Part shown: positions 40,661-50,117 of the stretch, one piece after another
How positions within the stretch are numbered: the stretch's first letter is position 1
How the letters are laid out: each line of letters starts with the position of its first letter
Source: Mycobacterium asiaticum
Lineage (GTDB): Bacteria > Actinomycetota > Actinomycetes > Mycobacteriales > Mycobacteriaceae
Direction: 5' to 3'
Length of the DNA stretch: 53,657 bases
Assembly (NCBI RefSeq): GCF_001673635.1
Contig: NZ_LZMH01000012.1
Span: 1-53,657 of the forward strand
Made by a program: the position numbers and the translations under genes
The notes under the pieces: generated by a model
Databases searched by the model: none
The model's input: the letters and a program-made list of their open reading frames with translations, nothing else
What the model was told of the DNA's origin: nothing

Positions 40661-40972
40661 CTACGGGTTGTTGGCCTGCTGCTCGACCTGCCGGCCCTGT
40701 TGCTCGGCTTGCTGTGCCTGTTGCTCGGCTTGCTGTGCCTGTTGCTCGGCCATTTCGTTCTGCTCTTCGGCCTGTTGCTCCGCCTGCTCCATCTGCTGTT
40801 GAGCTTGCAACTGTTGCTGCAGTGTCTGGTCGTCATCGTCGGCCAGGCGAACCGAGGCGGGAGTCACCGCCTCGCGTAGAACGTCGTGACCCAGAACGAG
40901 TAACGCCGTGGTGGCGACGAGGGCTAAAGCCAATCGGACGAATCGGGCTTGCGGGGTGGCGGTAGTTGTCAT
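40661..40972 (-). CDS. Membrane-anchored Gln/Glu-rich coiled-coil protein
   Basis: The 103-residue protein has a hydrophobic N-terminal segment (FVRLALALVATTALLVLG) that could be a signal anchor. From about residue 48 it is almost entirely Gln, Glu and Ala in a repeating seven-residue pattern (QQAEQQA, QAEQQAQ) consistent with a coiled coil. The DNA has matching short tandem repeats at 40695-40760 (gttgctcggcttgctgtgcc repeated). It is convergent with the SRPBCC gene, 3 bp apart. No family is recognised. The reading frame is clear on this strand, but function is unknown. Confidence 0.6.
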   Translation of the reverse strand: MTTTATPQARFVRLALALVATTALLVLGHDVLREAVTPASVRLADDDDQTLQQQLQAQQQMEQAEQQAEEQNEMAEQQAQQAEQQAQQAEQQGRQVEQQANNP

Positions 40973-41038
40973 CCTTCAGGTTTGCGCCCGGCGGCTGGCT
41001 GCCCGCTGAGCACCACTTAGCGGGCAGCTGTGAAACGG

Positions 41039-42202
41039 CTACTTCGATTCGACCTCGTGCTGATACTTCTTGGTCATGTGCTCGATGGCCTGCAACTGTG
41101 TTGCGGCTAGGTCGTCGCGCATGTGGCCGGCGCGGGCGGCCGCGTCCAGGGTCGGTTGCGCCTGACCCTGGAAATGCGGAATGACTTCGGCGGCGAACAA
41201 TTCGGCGGACCGCTTGGTGGCCGCGGGGTTGGCCCATTCGTGGCCCATCTGCAGCATGCACCCGAAACCGCCGGATTGATCCCACAACCGCTGTACCTGT
41301 TCGCGGGCGCGTTCGGGCGTGCCGATCACTCCCGCACCGTTCTCGTTGATGATGTCGATCATCTCGTCGACCTGGTCCCCGGGCATTGTCATCTGCGGGA
41401 AGGCGGCGACCTTCTGGAAGTAGCGGAACCACGACTCGATGCCGAATTTGACGTCGGCGCGGGCCTGCTCGTCCGTTTCGGCGATGTGCATCGGCCCGAC
41501 CAGGCTCCAATTGCTGCGGTCGACCTGGGTGCCGAAGACCGCGGCGCGCTCTTCGACGATGCCCCAGTGGTAGGCGAGCGCGTCGAAGCCCTCGACCACC
41601 AATGTCGCACCGATGGACAGCAGCCCGATGCCGTGCTTGCCGGCCAGTCGTGCACCCGTCGGCGAGGCGACCGCAGCGACCGATAGCGGAATGCCGCCGT
41701 CGGAATAGGGCGCGAGTTGCAGCTTGGCGTCGAACAACTGGTGGGTGGCGGTCTTCGCCGACACGGTCTCCCCCGCAAGCAGTCGGACCACGATGTCCAG
41801 GTTGGTTTCAAGAAGCTCGCGGGTGTCGGTGGGCGTCAACCCGATCATCGCCGAGTCGGTGGGCAGCGAACCTGGTCCCACCCCGCCGATGATGCGTCCG
41901 TGGGTGAGGTGGTCCAACAACATCAACCGATCCGCCACCCACAGTGGGTTGTGGTAGGACAGCGAAATCACTCCGGTACCGAACCGAATTCGCTTGGCGC
42001 GCTGGGCCGCCGCCGCAATGAAGACCTCGGGTGAGCTGATGATCTCGCTGCCGGCGGAGTGGTGCTCGCCGATCCAGGCCTCGTCGAATCCGAGGGCATC
42101 GAGATGCTCGACGAATTCCAGGTCGCGCTGGAGGGCGAGCGTCGGATTGGTGCCGGCCCGGTGAAATGGGGCGATGAAATATCCGAACCTGAGCTTCGCC
42201 AT
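41039..42202 (-). CDS. Luciferase-like flavin monooxygenase, second copy in window
   Basis: This 387-residue bacterial-luciferase-family protein is related to MelF and to limonene-type monooxygenases. It has RFGYFIAPFHRAGTNPTLAL, LGFDEAWIGEHHSAGSEIIS, RIRFGTGVISLSYHNPLWVA, HGRIIGGVGPGSLPTDSAMI and a C-terminal GGFGCMLQMGHEW that parallels GGFGHLLVLGFDY of MelF. It needs reduced flavin from another gene; the flavin reductase at 21508 could serve both. I recall no orthologue at this position in H37Rv. Confidence 0.85.
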   Translation of the reverse strand: MAKLRFGYFIAPFHRAGTNPTLALQRDLEFVEHLDALGFDEAWIGEHHSAGSEIISSPEVFIAAAAQRAKRIRFGTGVISLSYHNPLWVADRLMLLDHLTHGRIIGGVGPGSLPTDSAMIGLTPTDTRELLETNLDIVVRLLAGETVSAKTATHQLFDAKLQLAPYSDGGIPLSVAAVASPTGARLAGKHGIGLLSIGATLVVEGFDALAYHWGIVEERAAVFGTQVDRSNWSLVGPMHIAETDEQARADVKFGIESWFRYFQKVAAFPQMTMPGDQVDEMIDIINENGAGVIGTPERAREQVQRLWDQSGGFGCMLQMGHEWANPAATKRSAELFAAEVIPHFQGQAQPTLDAAARAGHMRDDLAATQLQAIEHMTKKYQHEVESK

Positions 42203-42255
42203 CTGGGGCTCCCTTGCGATCGGTGCTGACCGAACCCTAACCCCACGGAAAAACA

Positions 42256-42286
42256 GACAAGGACCGGGTAAGTGCCGGTCCTTGTC
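42256..42286 (-). terminator. Intrinsic terminator of the Gly-rich lipoprotein gene
   Basis: Twelve-bp arms 42256-42267 and 42275-42286 (gacaaggaccgg/ccggtccttgtc) enclose a 7-base loop. On the minus strand the hairpin is followed directly by TGTTTTTCC. It lies 22 bp beyond the stop of 42309-42740. This is a clear stem plus T-tract, which is uncommon in mycobacteria. Confidence 0.85.
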
Positions 42287-42308
42287 CGTTATCAGTCAGG
42301 TCTACCGA

Positions 42309-42740
42309 TCACGGGATGCTGCCGCAGATGTTGCCCACGCAGCCGCCCCCGCCACCCGGTCCGCCGCCGCCGCCGCCGACACCGGGAATGGTGCCGCCGC
42401 CGCCACCGGGTCCGCCGCCGCCGGTGGGTCCGCCGGGCACGCCGCCGCCTCCGCCGCCGGGTCCGCCGCCACCCGTGGGTCCGCCGGGCACGCCGCCGCC
42501 TCCGCCGCCGGGTCCGCCGCCACCCGTGGGTCCGCCAGGTTGCGTGGCACCGCCGCCCGGTGCGGTTTCCGAGGGCACGGCGCCGCTGGGCAGCGTCGTC
42601 GTCACGGATGTGGGTGTGGTCGATGACGGCGTGGTGCTACTGCTGGGCGATTTGTCGCCCCCGCCACCGCAGGCGACGGTCAGGCAGAGCATTGCCCCAC
42701 CACCCAACACCGCAAAAGCGGTCCTAGCTTCAGATCTCAT
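42309..42740 (-). CDS. Lipoprotein with Thr/Ser linker and Gly-rich tandem repeats
   Basis: The start is ATG42740, where a lipoprotein signal begins: EARTAFAVLGGGAMLCLTVAC, with LTVAC as the lipobox (only the end is quoted as certain). The mature 120 residues comprise a Ser/Thr linker (SPSSSTTPSSTTPTSVTTTL), then repeats of the 17-residue unit VPGGPTGGGGPGGGGGG, and a short end with two Cys (CVGNICGSIP). The opposite strand reads as poly-Pro over the same region. The lipobox and the terminator on this strand make the minus strand the coding one. It is a surface protein of unknown role; repeat number may vary. Confidence 0.7.
   Translation of the reverse strand: MRSEARTAFAVLGGGAMLCLTVACGGGGDKSPSSSTTPSSTTPTSVTTTLPSGAVPSETAPGGGATQPGGPTGGGGPGGGGGGVPGGPTGGGGPGGGGGGVPGGPTGGGGPGGGGGTIPGVGGGGGGPGGGGGCVGNICGSIP
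42400..42540. repeat. 51-bp tandem repeats in the Gly-rich lipoprotein
   Basis: About two and a half to three copies of a 51-bp GC-rich unit encode the 17-residue Gly/Pro repeat. Two neighbouring copies appear almost identical, so length variation between isolates is likely. Confidence 0.75.
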
Positions 42741-43419
42741 CTCAACAATCTCCACTTCGTCACTAGAGCGCGTCTCATCAACGATGCGGGGGTCGCATAC
42801 CCGCATATCCGGGGGTGGAAACCGCGCCGGACTGCAGCGGGCGGTTACCCGGTACCTCACAACGGGTTCGGGAGTCCTGCTTTCGTCTGCCGGCCGGCCC
42901 GAGGGTGAACGCGAACGCAACGCTCTTTTTGCCGTCGGACCCGGCTTCCGGCCAGGTAAGCTGCCCGGTTGGGACGTCGGGATCCTTTGCTGCAAAATGC
43001 CGGTGTTGTCGGCGCTTTTCTATGAACATCCTATTCATTTCACCGCATATGGAGCAGTTTCTGATCGGGCCTGATCGCCCTGTGATGGTCAGGGCTGGGC
43101 TCGTTGATCCACCTTGAGATATCTGAAATCGACTGTGCTAAAGCAGACTTGGTTTGCGCCTGAGGCGGGAGTGTTGACGTTGGGCAGCCGGCTGGCGCAT
43201 TAGGCAGGCGTTGTAAATAAATTGTTCAAACGCCTCGTTTTGATATAACAGTTTGGTAACGGTTGTCTATTTTTCGTGTTATCAGTGCGTAGCTACCGCG
43301 TAGCTTCTACCGCGTAGCTTCTCCGCTACGTCATCACCCTGGTAGGCGACCCCCGGTTCGGGGCCGTGTGCGGTCGCCGCCGGATGACAAATCACGCATG
43401 CCCTCAGAGAGGTTGACGC
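42741..43419. other. Intergenic region upstream of the first PPE gene
   Basis: I see no convincing gene here. Only open frames without codon bias or homology are present. The right half (about 43190-43290) is AT-richer than its surroundings and probably contains the PPE promoter. Short direct repeats of ccgcgtagcttc and related gcgtagct sequence occur at about 43290-43335. The PPE ribosome-binding site (GAGAGG) is at 43406-43411. Confidence 0.6.
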
Positions 43420-46404
43420 ATGAATTACTTTGTGCTGCCGCCAGAGATCAACTCGGCCCTGATCAGTGCTGGCGCGGGATCCGAACCGATACTGGCCGCG
43501 GCGGCGGCCTGGGAAGCGTTGGCCGAAGAATTGTCTTCTGCAGCTGCGTCTTTCAACTCGGTGACAGCCGGATTGATCAACGGAACATGGCAGGGTGCCG
43601 CCGCAGCCGCGATGGCGACGGCCGCCGCGCCCTATGCGGGCTGGCTCAGCGCTGCCGCGGCTCAGGCGGGGCAGTCGGCGGTGCAGGCCAGCGCCCTGGC
43701 GGCCGAATTTGACGCCGTTCGGCTCGCCATAGTGCCCGACGCTCTGGTGGCGGCCAACCGCAACGAGTTCGTGTCGCTGGTGCTTTCCAACATCTTTGGC
43801 CAGAACGCCCCGGCCATCGCCACCGCGGAGACGCTGTACGAACAGATGTGGGCCGCAGATGTCGCCGCGATGTCTGCGTATCATGCCGGGGCGTCGGCGA
43901 TAGCGTCCGCGTTAGCGCCCTTCGCCCAACCGCTTCAAGCCCTTGCCGGCGCTCTTCCCGCAGCCGAGGCAACGTTGGTGACGCCAGACCGCGCCTTGAT
44001 TGTCAACCTGGGTATCGGCAACGCCGGTGGCGGCAACACCGGTTTCGGCAATCTGGGTGACCTGAATATCGGGTTCGGCAACTCAGGTAGCTCCAACATC
44101 GGGGCAGCAAACCTGGGCTCGAGCAATTTCGGCCTGAGCAATCGTGGTAGCAACAATTTCGGCTTCGGCAACATCGGCAGCGGCAACTTCGGATTCGGAA
44201 ACTCCGGATCCGGCAACATCGGCATCGGCCTGACCGGCAATGGCCAGATCGGTATCGGCGGGTTGAACTCGGGCACCGGAAATTTCGGGCTGTTCAACTC
44301 CGGCAACGGCAATATCGGTTTCTTCAACTCGGGTAGCGGCAACTTCGGGATCGGCAACTCCGGCAACTTCAACACCGGATTCTGGAGTTCGGGTTCGGGC
44401 AACAGTGGCTTCCTGAACGTGGGGTCATTCAATACCGGCCTGTTCAACGTCGGAGACGCAAACACCGGTAACTTCAACGTAGGCAGCTTCAACATGGGTG
44501 ACCTGAACCCCGGCTGGTCGAACACGGGTAGCTTCAACAGCGGCAACGCCAACACTGGTTTCCTCAACGTCGGCAATCTCAACACCGGGGTCCTGAACTT
44601 CGGTGACATGAACAATGGCCTGTTCAACACGGGGCAGGCGAGCAACGGCGTCTTCTACCGAGGCGTCAACCAGGGCAGCACGCATTTCCTGATCACGACG
44701 CCCGACTTGACGCTTCCGCCCCTGGAAATTCCCGGCATCTCGATTCCGGCGTTCGACCTGCCGGCCTTGAGCATCCCGGGAATCAACGTGCCGCCGATCT
44801 CGATCCCGGCTGGGACGTTGTTGGGTGCGTCTGATTTGCCGACTCTCAGCATTCCAGCGATCGATATTCCGTCGATCCGTATCCCGGCGGGGACCGCGTT
44901 GGGCGCGTTCAATCTCCCGACGCTCAGCATCCCAGGGATTGATATTCCGTCGATCCGTATCCCGGCGGGGACCGCGTTGGGCGCGTTCAATCTCCCGACG
45001 TTGAGCATCCCAGGGATTGATATTCCGTCGATCAGTATTCCGGCGGGTACGGCGTTGGGGTCGATGGATTTGCCGACGTTGAGCATTCCGGGGATCAACG
45101 TTCCGTCGTTCTCGATTCCGGCCGGAACCACGCTGGGTGGTTTCAACTTGCCCGGACTGCACACGCCACCAATACCGGTGGGCGGCATCACGTCTGGTTC
45201 CTTTCAAACTCCCGGCATCTCCACCACGGGCAATTCCGGCTCCATCACCTTGCCTGGCTTCAGCCTAGGCGGGCTGAGCATACGCAACATCGTTGCCGTC
45301 CTACCAACCAACATATCCGCGCTGCAGCCGTTGCTGGACCTGGGCGGCCTGCCACAAATCGGTGGTCCATTTGTTTCGGCAAGCATTCTCGGAATCCCCG
45401 TTGCGTGGAATCAAGCGGAAGCCTACATAAGTACCGGGACGATCAGCCTTGGTGGCGGCCAGATCACCGGATTCGGTTTTTCCATCCCACGGCTCAATGT
45501 TGAGGGATTCACCTTGCCCAGCTTCACCATTCCCGGAATCGACATCGAGCCGATTCGCGTCGACGGCTTCGCCCTGCCGCAAATCACGACACCTGCGTTC
45601 ACCACTCCCCAGCTGAACATCGGCCGAATCGGGTTGGGGCCGTTCAGCCTTCCGGACATCACCACGCCGCCGTTTGCGACGCCGCCGTTGGAGATCGGCC
45701 GGATTGGGTTGGGTGGGTTCGAGTTGCCCGACATCGTGACGCCTCCGTTTGCGACACCGCCGTTGGAGATCGGCCGGATCGGTCTCGGTGGGTTCACGCT
45801 GCCCGACATCGTGACGCAGGCGTTCCGGACCCCGCCGTTCACGATCGACCCGATCGGCCTGGGCGCGTCCGCCCTGCCGGACATCACGACACCGGCGTTC
45901 CGAACCCAGCCGTTCACCATCGATCCGATCGGTTTGAGCGCATTTGCATTGCCCGACATCACAACAGCGGCGTTCACCACTCCGCCGTTGAGCATTCCCC
46001 CGTTCGGGCTCGCGGCCTTCAATACTCCCCCGCTAGTGATCCCCAGCATCCACATGCCGAGCACCACCATTGCCGGATTCTCCATACCGCCGGCGCCTGG
46101 CTACCTCAACTCGACGATCGCGCCGTCTTCGGGCTTCTTCAACTCGGGCGCCGGAGGCAATTCCGGATTCGCCAACAACGGTGCCGGTCTGTCCGGTTGG
46201 TTCAATTCCAACGGACTGGGCCTGGTGGGTGGATCTGGTTACCAGAACTTCGGTGGCCTGGTCTCGGGCTTCAACAACTTCGGCAGCGGCGTGTCGGGGC
46301 TCGCCAACACCGGTGTCTTGGACCTGGCGCTGCGAAGCGTCATCTCGGGCTTTGGAAACATCGGCAACAACCTGTCCGGCCTGTTCTTCAAGGGCACCAC
46401 TTAG
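43420..46404 (+). CDS. PPE-MPTR family protein (PPE35-like)
   Basis: This 994-residue PPE protein has [18 protein letters not shown] at the N-terminus and the WxG motif in NGTWQG near residue 55. The ~180-residue PPE domain ends around PLQALAGAL. From about 195 to 410 it is asparagine/glycine pentapeptide sequence ([18 protein letters not shown]), the MPTR type. From about 430 to 590 there are 26-residue Ile/Pro-rich repeats ([20 protein letters not shown] core), and from 690 to 860 25-residue repeats ([15 protein letters not shown] core). It ends with another NxG-type block. MPTR proteins are exported by ESX-5. Position next to aceA2 fits PPE35 (Rv1918c, 987 aa). Confidence 0.9.
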   Translation: MNYFVLPPEINSALISAGAGSEPILAAAAAWEALAEELSSAAASFNSVTAGLINGTWQGAAAAAMATAAAPYAGWLSAAAAQAGQSAVQASALAAEFDAVRLAIVPDALVAANRNEFVSLVLSNIFGQNAPAIATAETLYEQMWAADVAAMSAYHAGASAIASALAPFAQPLQALAGALPAAEATLVTPDRALIVNLGIGNAGGGNTGFGNLGDLNIGFGNSGSSNIGAANLGSSNFGLSNRGSNNFGFGNIGSGNFGFGNSGSGNIGIGLTGNGQIGIGGLNSGTGNFGLFNSGNGNIGFFNSGSGNFGIGNSGNFNTGFWSSGSGNSGFLNVGSFNTGLFNVGDANTGNFNVGSFNMGDLNPGWSNTGSFNSGNANTGFLNVGNLNTGVLNFGDMNNGLFNTGQASNGVFYRGVNQGSTHFLITTPDLTLPPLEIPGISIPAFDLPALSIPGINVPPISIPAGTLLGASDLPTLSIPAIDIPSIRIPAGTALGAFNLPTLSIPGIDIPSIRIPAGTALGAFNLPTLSIPGIDIPSISIPAGTALGSMDLPTLSIPGINVPSFSIPAGTTLGGFNLPGLHTPPIPVGGITSGSFQTPGISTTGNSGSITLPGFSLGGLSIRNIVAVLPTNISALQPLLDLGGLPQIGGPFVSASILGIPVAWNQAEAYISTGTISLGGGQITGFGFSIPRLNVEGFTLPSFTIPGIDIEPIRVDGFALPQITTPAFTTPQLNIGRIGLGPFSLPDITTPPFATPPLEIGRIGLGGFELPDIVTPPFATPPLEIGRIGLGGFTLPDIVTQAFRTPPFTIDPIGLGASALPDITTPAFRTQPFTIDPIGLSAFALPDITTAAFTTPPLSIPPFGLAAFNTPPLVIPSIHMPSTTIAGFSIPPAPGYLNSTIAPSSGFFNSGAGGNSGFANNGAGLSGWFNSNGLGLVGGSGYQNFGGLVSGFNNFGSGVSGLANTGVLDLALRSVISGFGNIGNNLSGLFFKGTT
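44803..45140 (+). repeat. 78-bp tandem repeats in the first PPE-MPTR gene
   Basis: Copies start for example at 44881 and 44959, exactly 78 bp apart and nearly identical. About four copies encode the 26-residue IPAGT...[10 protein letters not shown] unit; outer copies are more diverged. A separate 75-bp repeat block occupies about 45640-45960 (copies at 45682 and 45757). Confidence 0.85.
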
Positions 46405-46997
46405 CGACAGCCGAGCTAGCAACGCAATTCGCGCCGCGCCCCCCACCCGGCGGCGCGAATTGCGTTGTGCCGCAATTGCGGCAGCGTGAGTGCCGGCTGC
46501 ACCAGCCCGCCGCGGCACTGTTAATCTGGCGTCGGCAACGCGTCTCCGGGGGCGTGCGCCGTATGCCACTTCTCAAAGTCGGTTTTTCTCCGGATAAACG
46601 CAAACATCAATCCAAAATCGTCAATTTGCTTGGCATGTGAACACTATGTGTAAAGGCTCAGCCAACGCTCCGAGACCGCAAACGCTTAGACAGGCTTCCT
46701 TAAACCCGCTGGTAGTCGCGGTGCGCCGGCCCATGGCCCGCCCGACCGAGCTTGACATTTTCGACGGAACTAATGCTCCGATAATCATTTGTAAAGCAAC
46801 TAGTCACCGCAGGCATGCAAAGATCACGATCAAATAACGGTTAGATCACGGTTGAATAAAGCGAGCCATTCATGGCTAATTACGCTTGTACCTTTCCCGC
46901 TACAACACCGAGCTTGACGACAACCGTGTGTGCCGGGGGGCGCACGGGTTGCCGGGAGCTGTCATCGGTGTGACGCCACACAGGAGAGGTTCGGACG
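46405..46997. other. Intergenic region between the PPE genes
   Basis: I find no gene with supporting signals. The region holds a palindrome at 46421-46466 and two near-repeats agatcacgatcaaataa (46821-46837) and agatcacggttgaataa (46843-46859), 22 bp apart, about 140 bp upstream of the second PPE start. These spaced repeats could be a regulator site. The ribosome-binding site GGAGAGG is at about 46983. Confidence 0.6.
46421..46466. terminator. Palindrome downstream of the first PPE gene
   Basis: The 17-bp arms 46421-46437 and 46450-46466 (aacgcaattcgcgccgc and its complement) enclose 12 bases, 16 bp beyond the stop. The core acgcaattcgcgcc is shared with 50055-50092. It has no T-tract, so termination is possible but not certain. 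Confidence 0.6.
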
Positions 46998-49900
46998 ATG
47001 AATTTTTCGGTGCTACCCCCGGAGATCAACTCGGCGCTGATATTCGCCGGTGCAGGTTCGGAACCAATGCTGGCGGCCGCGGCGGCTTGGGAAGAGTTGG
47101 CGGACGAGCTGGCCTCAGCAGCATCGTCATTCGAGGCGGTGACTTCTGGCTTGGTCAACGGAGCATGGCAAGGGCCCGCAGCGACGGCAATGGCTGCCGC
47201 GGCCGCCCCGTATGCCGGCTGGCTCAGCGCGGCGGCGGCTCAGGCAGCGGGGGCAGCGGTCCAGGCCAGTACCGTGGTGGCCGAATTCGAGGCCGTACGT
47301 ATGGCGGTGGTGCCCACTGTGTTGGTGGAGGCGAACCGTAGTTCGCTTATTTCCCTGGTTCTTTCGAATATTTTCGGCCAGAACGCGCCCGCCATTGCCA
47401 GCGTCGAATCTCTCTACGAGGAGATGTGGGCGCTGGATGTGTCGGCGATGTCGGCCTACCACGCCGGGGCCTCTGCCGTGGCGTCGGCGCTGGCGCCGTT
47501 CGCCCAACCTCTGCAAAGTCTGGCCGGCGCCATTGCCGGTGCGCCCGCCGCGGCCGCGACACCCACACTCACGGCGGACCGACTCCCCACCATCAGCCTG
47601 GGACTGGCCAATATCGGCGGCGGAAACCTCGGCAACGGCAACTTCGGCTTCAGCAATATCGGCGGTGGCAACCTCGGAAACTCGAACTTTGGCTGGGCCA
47701 ACTCCGGAGCGGCCAACTTCGGCTTCGCCAACCTGGGTACCGGCAACTTCGGTCTAGGGAATCTGGGCGCCAACAACTTTGGCTTCGGCAATGCCGGCAT
47801 CGGCAACATCGGCTTCGGCAACAGCGGTAACGGCAACATCGGCATCGGACTGATCGGCGACGGGCAGATCGGCATCGGTGGGCTTAACTCCGGCACCGGG
47901 AACTTCGGGCTGTTCAACTCGGGCAACGGAAACATCGGGTTCTTCAACTCCGGCAACGGCAACTTCGGCATCGGCAACTCGGGCAGCTTCAACACCGGGT
48001 TGTGGAGTTCCGGATCGGGCAACACCGGCTTGTTTAATACCGGCTCCTTCAACACCGGCGCTCTGAATGTTGGCGATGCCAACACCGGAACGCTCAATGT
48101 CGGCAACTTCAACATGGGGAACCTCAACCCTGGCGCGTCGAATACCGGTTCCTTCAACACCGGTTCGGCGAACACCGGCTTCCTCAACGCCGGAAACACC
48201 AACACCGGCTTCCTGAACTTCGGCGACATGAACAATGGCGTCTTCAACACGGGCCAGGCGAACACCGGCGTGTTCTACCGCGGCGTAAACCAGGGCAGTT
48301 ACAACGTCGTCATGGCTACCCCGGATTTGATGCTGCCGCCCCTAGAGATTCCGGGCATCGACATTCCGGCGTTCAACCTGCCGGCACTGAGCATCCCCCC
48401 GATCAACATCCCGCCGATCTCGATCCCGGCGGGGACGGCGTTGGGTGCGTTCAACCTGCCGACGTTGACGATTCCCGATTTGACGATCCCGCCGATCACC
48501 ATTGGTGCGGGGACGGCGTTGGGTGCGTTCAACCTGCCGACGTTGACGATTCCTGATTTGACGATTCCGCCGATCACCATTGGTGCGGGGACGGCGTTGG
48601 GTGCGTTCAATCTGCCGACGTTGACGATTCCTGATTTGACGATTCCGCCGATCACCATTGGTGCGGGGACGGCGTTGGGTGCCTTCAACCTGCCGACGTT
48701 GACAATGCCTAACCTGACGATCCCGGCCATTTCGATTCCGGCCGGTACCTCAATCGGTGGCTTTTCTCTGCCGGGAATCCAGACGCCATCGATTACTGTG
48801 CCCGCCATCAGTACGCAGCAATTCACCACCCCGACTCTTACTACTCCGTACATAACCGGGCCCCGGCTAGATTTCCCAGGGATTAGCATTCCATTCCGGC
48901 TATTCCTGCCCAATAATATTATTGCCCTGCAGACTGGTGTTGCCGGCCAGTACCCAGCGATTGGCACCTATTACGGAATGCCGGGCGCCGTCTTCGAGAC
49001 CGGAGACTTCTCGATCGGCCCCATTGGATTCACCGGTTTCACCGTATCCCCGATCACGGTGTCTGCCTTCAGCCTGCCCGGGTTCACCATCCCAGGCCTC
49101 AACGTGGCTCCGATCACGGTCAACCCGTTCTCGCTGCCGGCAATAAGTACCCAGCCCATCTCAATTCCCGGGTTCACCATCAATCCGATAGGTGTGGGCA
49201 ATACGCTGCTGCCGCAGATCACTACGGCAGCGGTGTCGATTCCTGGGTTTACGGTGGATCCGATTGGGTTGGGCAATTTGGTGTTGCCGGAGATCACGAC
49301 GGCTCCGGTGTCGATTCCTGGGTTTACGGTGGATCCGATTGGGTTGGGCAATTTGGTGTTGCCGCAGATCACGACGGCTCCGGTGTCGATTCCTGGGTTC
49401 ACGGTGGATCCGATCGGCTTGGGCAATTTGGTGTTGCCGCAGATCACGACGGCTCCGGTGTCGATTCCTGGGTTCACGGTGGATCCGATCGGCTTGGGCA
49501 ATTTGGTGTTGCCGGAAATCACCACCGCCCCGGTGTCCATTCCAGGGTTCACGATCGGTCCCATCGGTGCGGGCGCGTTCACTCTGCCCGACATCACCAC
49601 GGCGCCGTTCACCACGCCGGCGCTGGCGATCCCGCCCTTCGGGCTGGCGGCATTCACCACACCGCCGATCACCATACCGAGCATCCACCTGCCCGCCACC
49701 ACGCTCGGCTCGTTCGCGGTACCGCCGGCACCGGGCATCCTCAACTCGAGCAGTGGCGGGTCATCGGGCTTCTTCAACTCCGGGCCAGGTGGCAACTCTG
49801 GGCTGTTCAACAACGGCACTGGGCTGGCCGGGTTCTTCAACTCGAACGGCCCGGGTCTGCCGGGTGGATCGGGCTTCCAGAACTACGGCGGATTCGTCTC

Positions 49901-50039
49901 GGGCTTCAACAACCTAGGCAGCGGCGTCTCTGGCTTCGCCAACACCGGCGCGCTGGATCTCGCACTGCGCAACTTCGTCTCGGGCATGGCCAACATCGGC
50001 AACAACATCTCCGGCCTGTTCTTCAGCGGCACGGTGTAA
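46998..50039 (+). CDS. PPE-MPTR family protein (PPE34/35-like paralogue)
   Basis: This 1013-residue paralogue of the preceding gene is close to identical over much of the PPE domain and NxG region ([46 protein letters not shown]). It has four copies of a 26-residue repeat around [20 protein letters not shown] and five of a 25-residue repeat around [19 protein letters not shown]. The C-terminus is FSGTV. It is a tandem duplication of the 43420-46404 gene with independent repeat expansion. In H37Rv the PPE34 gene (Rv1917c) holds this place but is longer. ESX-5 export is inferred from the family. Confidence 0.9.
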   Translation: MNFSVLPPEINSALIFAGAGSEPMLAAAAAWEELADELASAASSFEAVTSGLVNGAWQGPAATAMAAAAAPYAGWLSAAAAQAAGAAVQASTVVAEFEAVRMAVVPTVLVEANRSSLISLVLSNIFGQNAPAIASVESLYEEMWALDVSAMSAYHAGASAVASALAPFAQPLQSLAGAIAGAPAAAATPTLTADRLPTISLGLANIGGGNLGNGNFGFSNIGGGNLGNSNFGWANSGAANFGFANLGTGNFGLGNLGANNFGFGNAGIGNIGFGNSGNGNIGIGLIGDGQIGIGGLNSGTGNFGLFNSGNGNIGFFNSGNGNFGIGNSGSFNTGLWSSGSGNTGLFNTGSFNTGALNVGDANTGTLNVGNFNMGNLNPGASNTGSFNTGSANTGFLNAGNTNTGFLNFGDMNNGVFNTGQANTGVFYRGVNQGSYNVVMATPDLMLPPLEIPGIDIPAFNLPALSIPPINIPPISIPAGTALGAFNLPTLTIPDLTIPPITIGAGTALGAFNLPTLTIPDLTIPPITIGAGTALGAFNLPTLTIPDLTIPPITIGAGTALGAFNLPTLTMPNLTIPAISIPAGTSIGGFSLPGIQTPSITVPAISTQQFTTPTLTTPYITGPRLDFPGISIPFRLFLPNNIIALQTGVAGQYPAIGTYYGMPGAVFETGDFSIGPIGFTGFTVSPITVSAFSLPGFTIPGLNVAPITVNPFSLPAISTQPISIPGFTINPIGVGNTLLPQITTAAVSIPGFTVDPIGLGNLVLPEITTAPVSIPGFTVDPIGLGNLVLPQITTAPVSIPGFTVDPIGLGNLVLPQITTAPVSIPGFTVDPIGLGNLVLPEITTAPVSIPGFTIGPIGAGAFTLPDITTAPFTTPALAIPPFGLAAFTTPPITIPSIHLPATTLGSFAVPPAPGILNSSSGGSSGFFNSGPGGNSGLFNNGTGLAGFFNSNGPGLPGGSGFQNYGGFVSGFNNLGSGVSGFANTGALDLALRNFVSGMANIGNNISGLFFSGTV
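48418..48720 (+). repeat. 78-bp tandem repeats in the second PPE-MPTR gene
   Basis: Copies begin at 48501, 48579 and 48657, exactly 78 bp apart and almost identical in bases as well as amino acids. This suggests recent expansion. The first and last copies are slightly diverged. Confidence 0.9.
49160..49570 (+). repeat. 75-bp tandem repeats in the second PPE-MPTR gene
   Basis: About five copies; two start at 49233 and 49308, 75 bp apart. Codon usage inside the repeats is more GT-rich (ggattccgattgggttgggc style) than the flanking gene, and neighbouring copies are near-identical. Confidence 0.9.
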
Positions 50040-50054
50040 TAGCCAACGGCACTA

Positions 50055-50092
50055 ACGCAATTCGCGCCTGCTGCGACAGGCGCGAATTGCGT
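50055..50092. terminator. Palindrome between the second PPE gene and aceA2
   Basis: The 16-bp perfect arms 50055-50070 and 50077-50092 (acgcaattcgcgcctg and complement) enclose a six-base loop. It lies 15 bp after the PPE stop and 25 bp after the convergent aceA2 stop at 50118, a place suited to a bidirectional terminator. It is related to 46421-46466. Confidence 0.7.
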
Positions 50093-50117
50093 CGTGGGGC
50101 ACGCGAGACGCTCAGTC

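Noticed and set aside
40661..40836. Short-repeat region considered as a CRISPR array or satellite
   Set aside because: The repeats are about 21 bp, contiguous, without unique spacers, and in frame with a Gln-rich coding sequence.
42316..43074. Plus-strand open frame coding for a Pro-rich protein (PPPPPGPPPP type)
   Set aside because: It is the complement of the Gly-rich repeats. The minus strand has a lipobox signal peptide, a start with a ribosome-binding site and a T-tract terminator; the plus frame has none of these.
45423..46085. Long minus-strand open frames across both PPE genes
   Set aside because: They arise from the GC-rich tandem repeats of the plus-strand PPE genes and have no homology or start signals; both PPE frames are clear on the plus strand.
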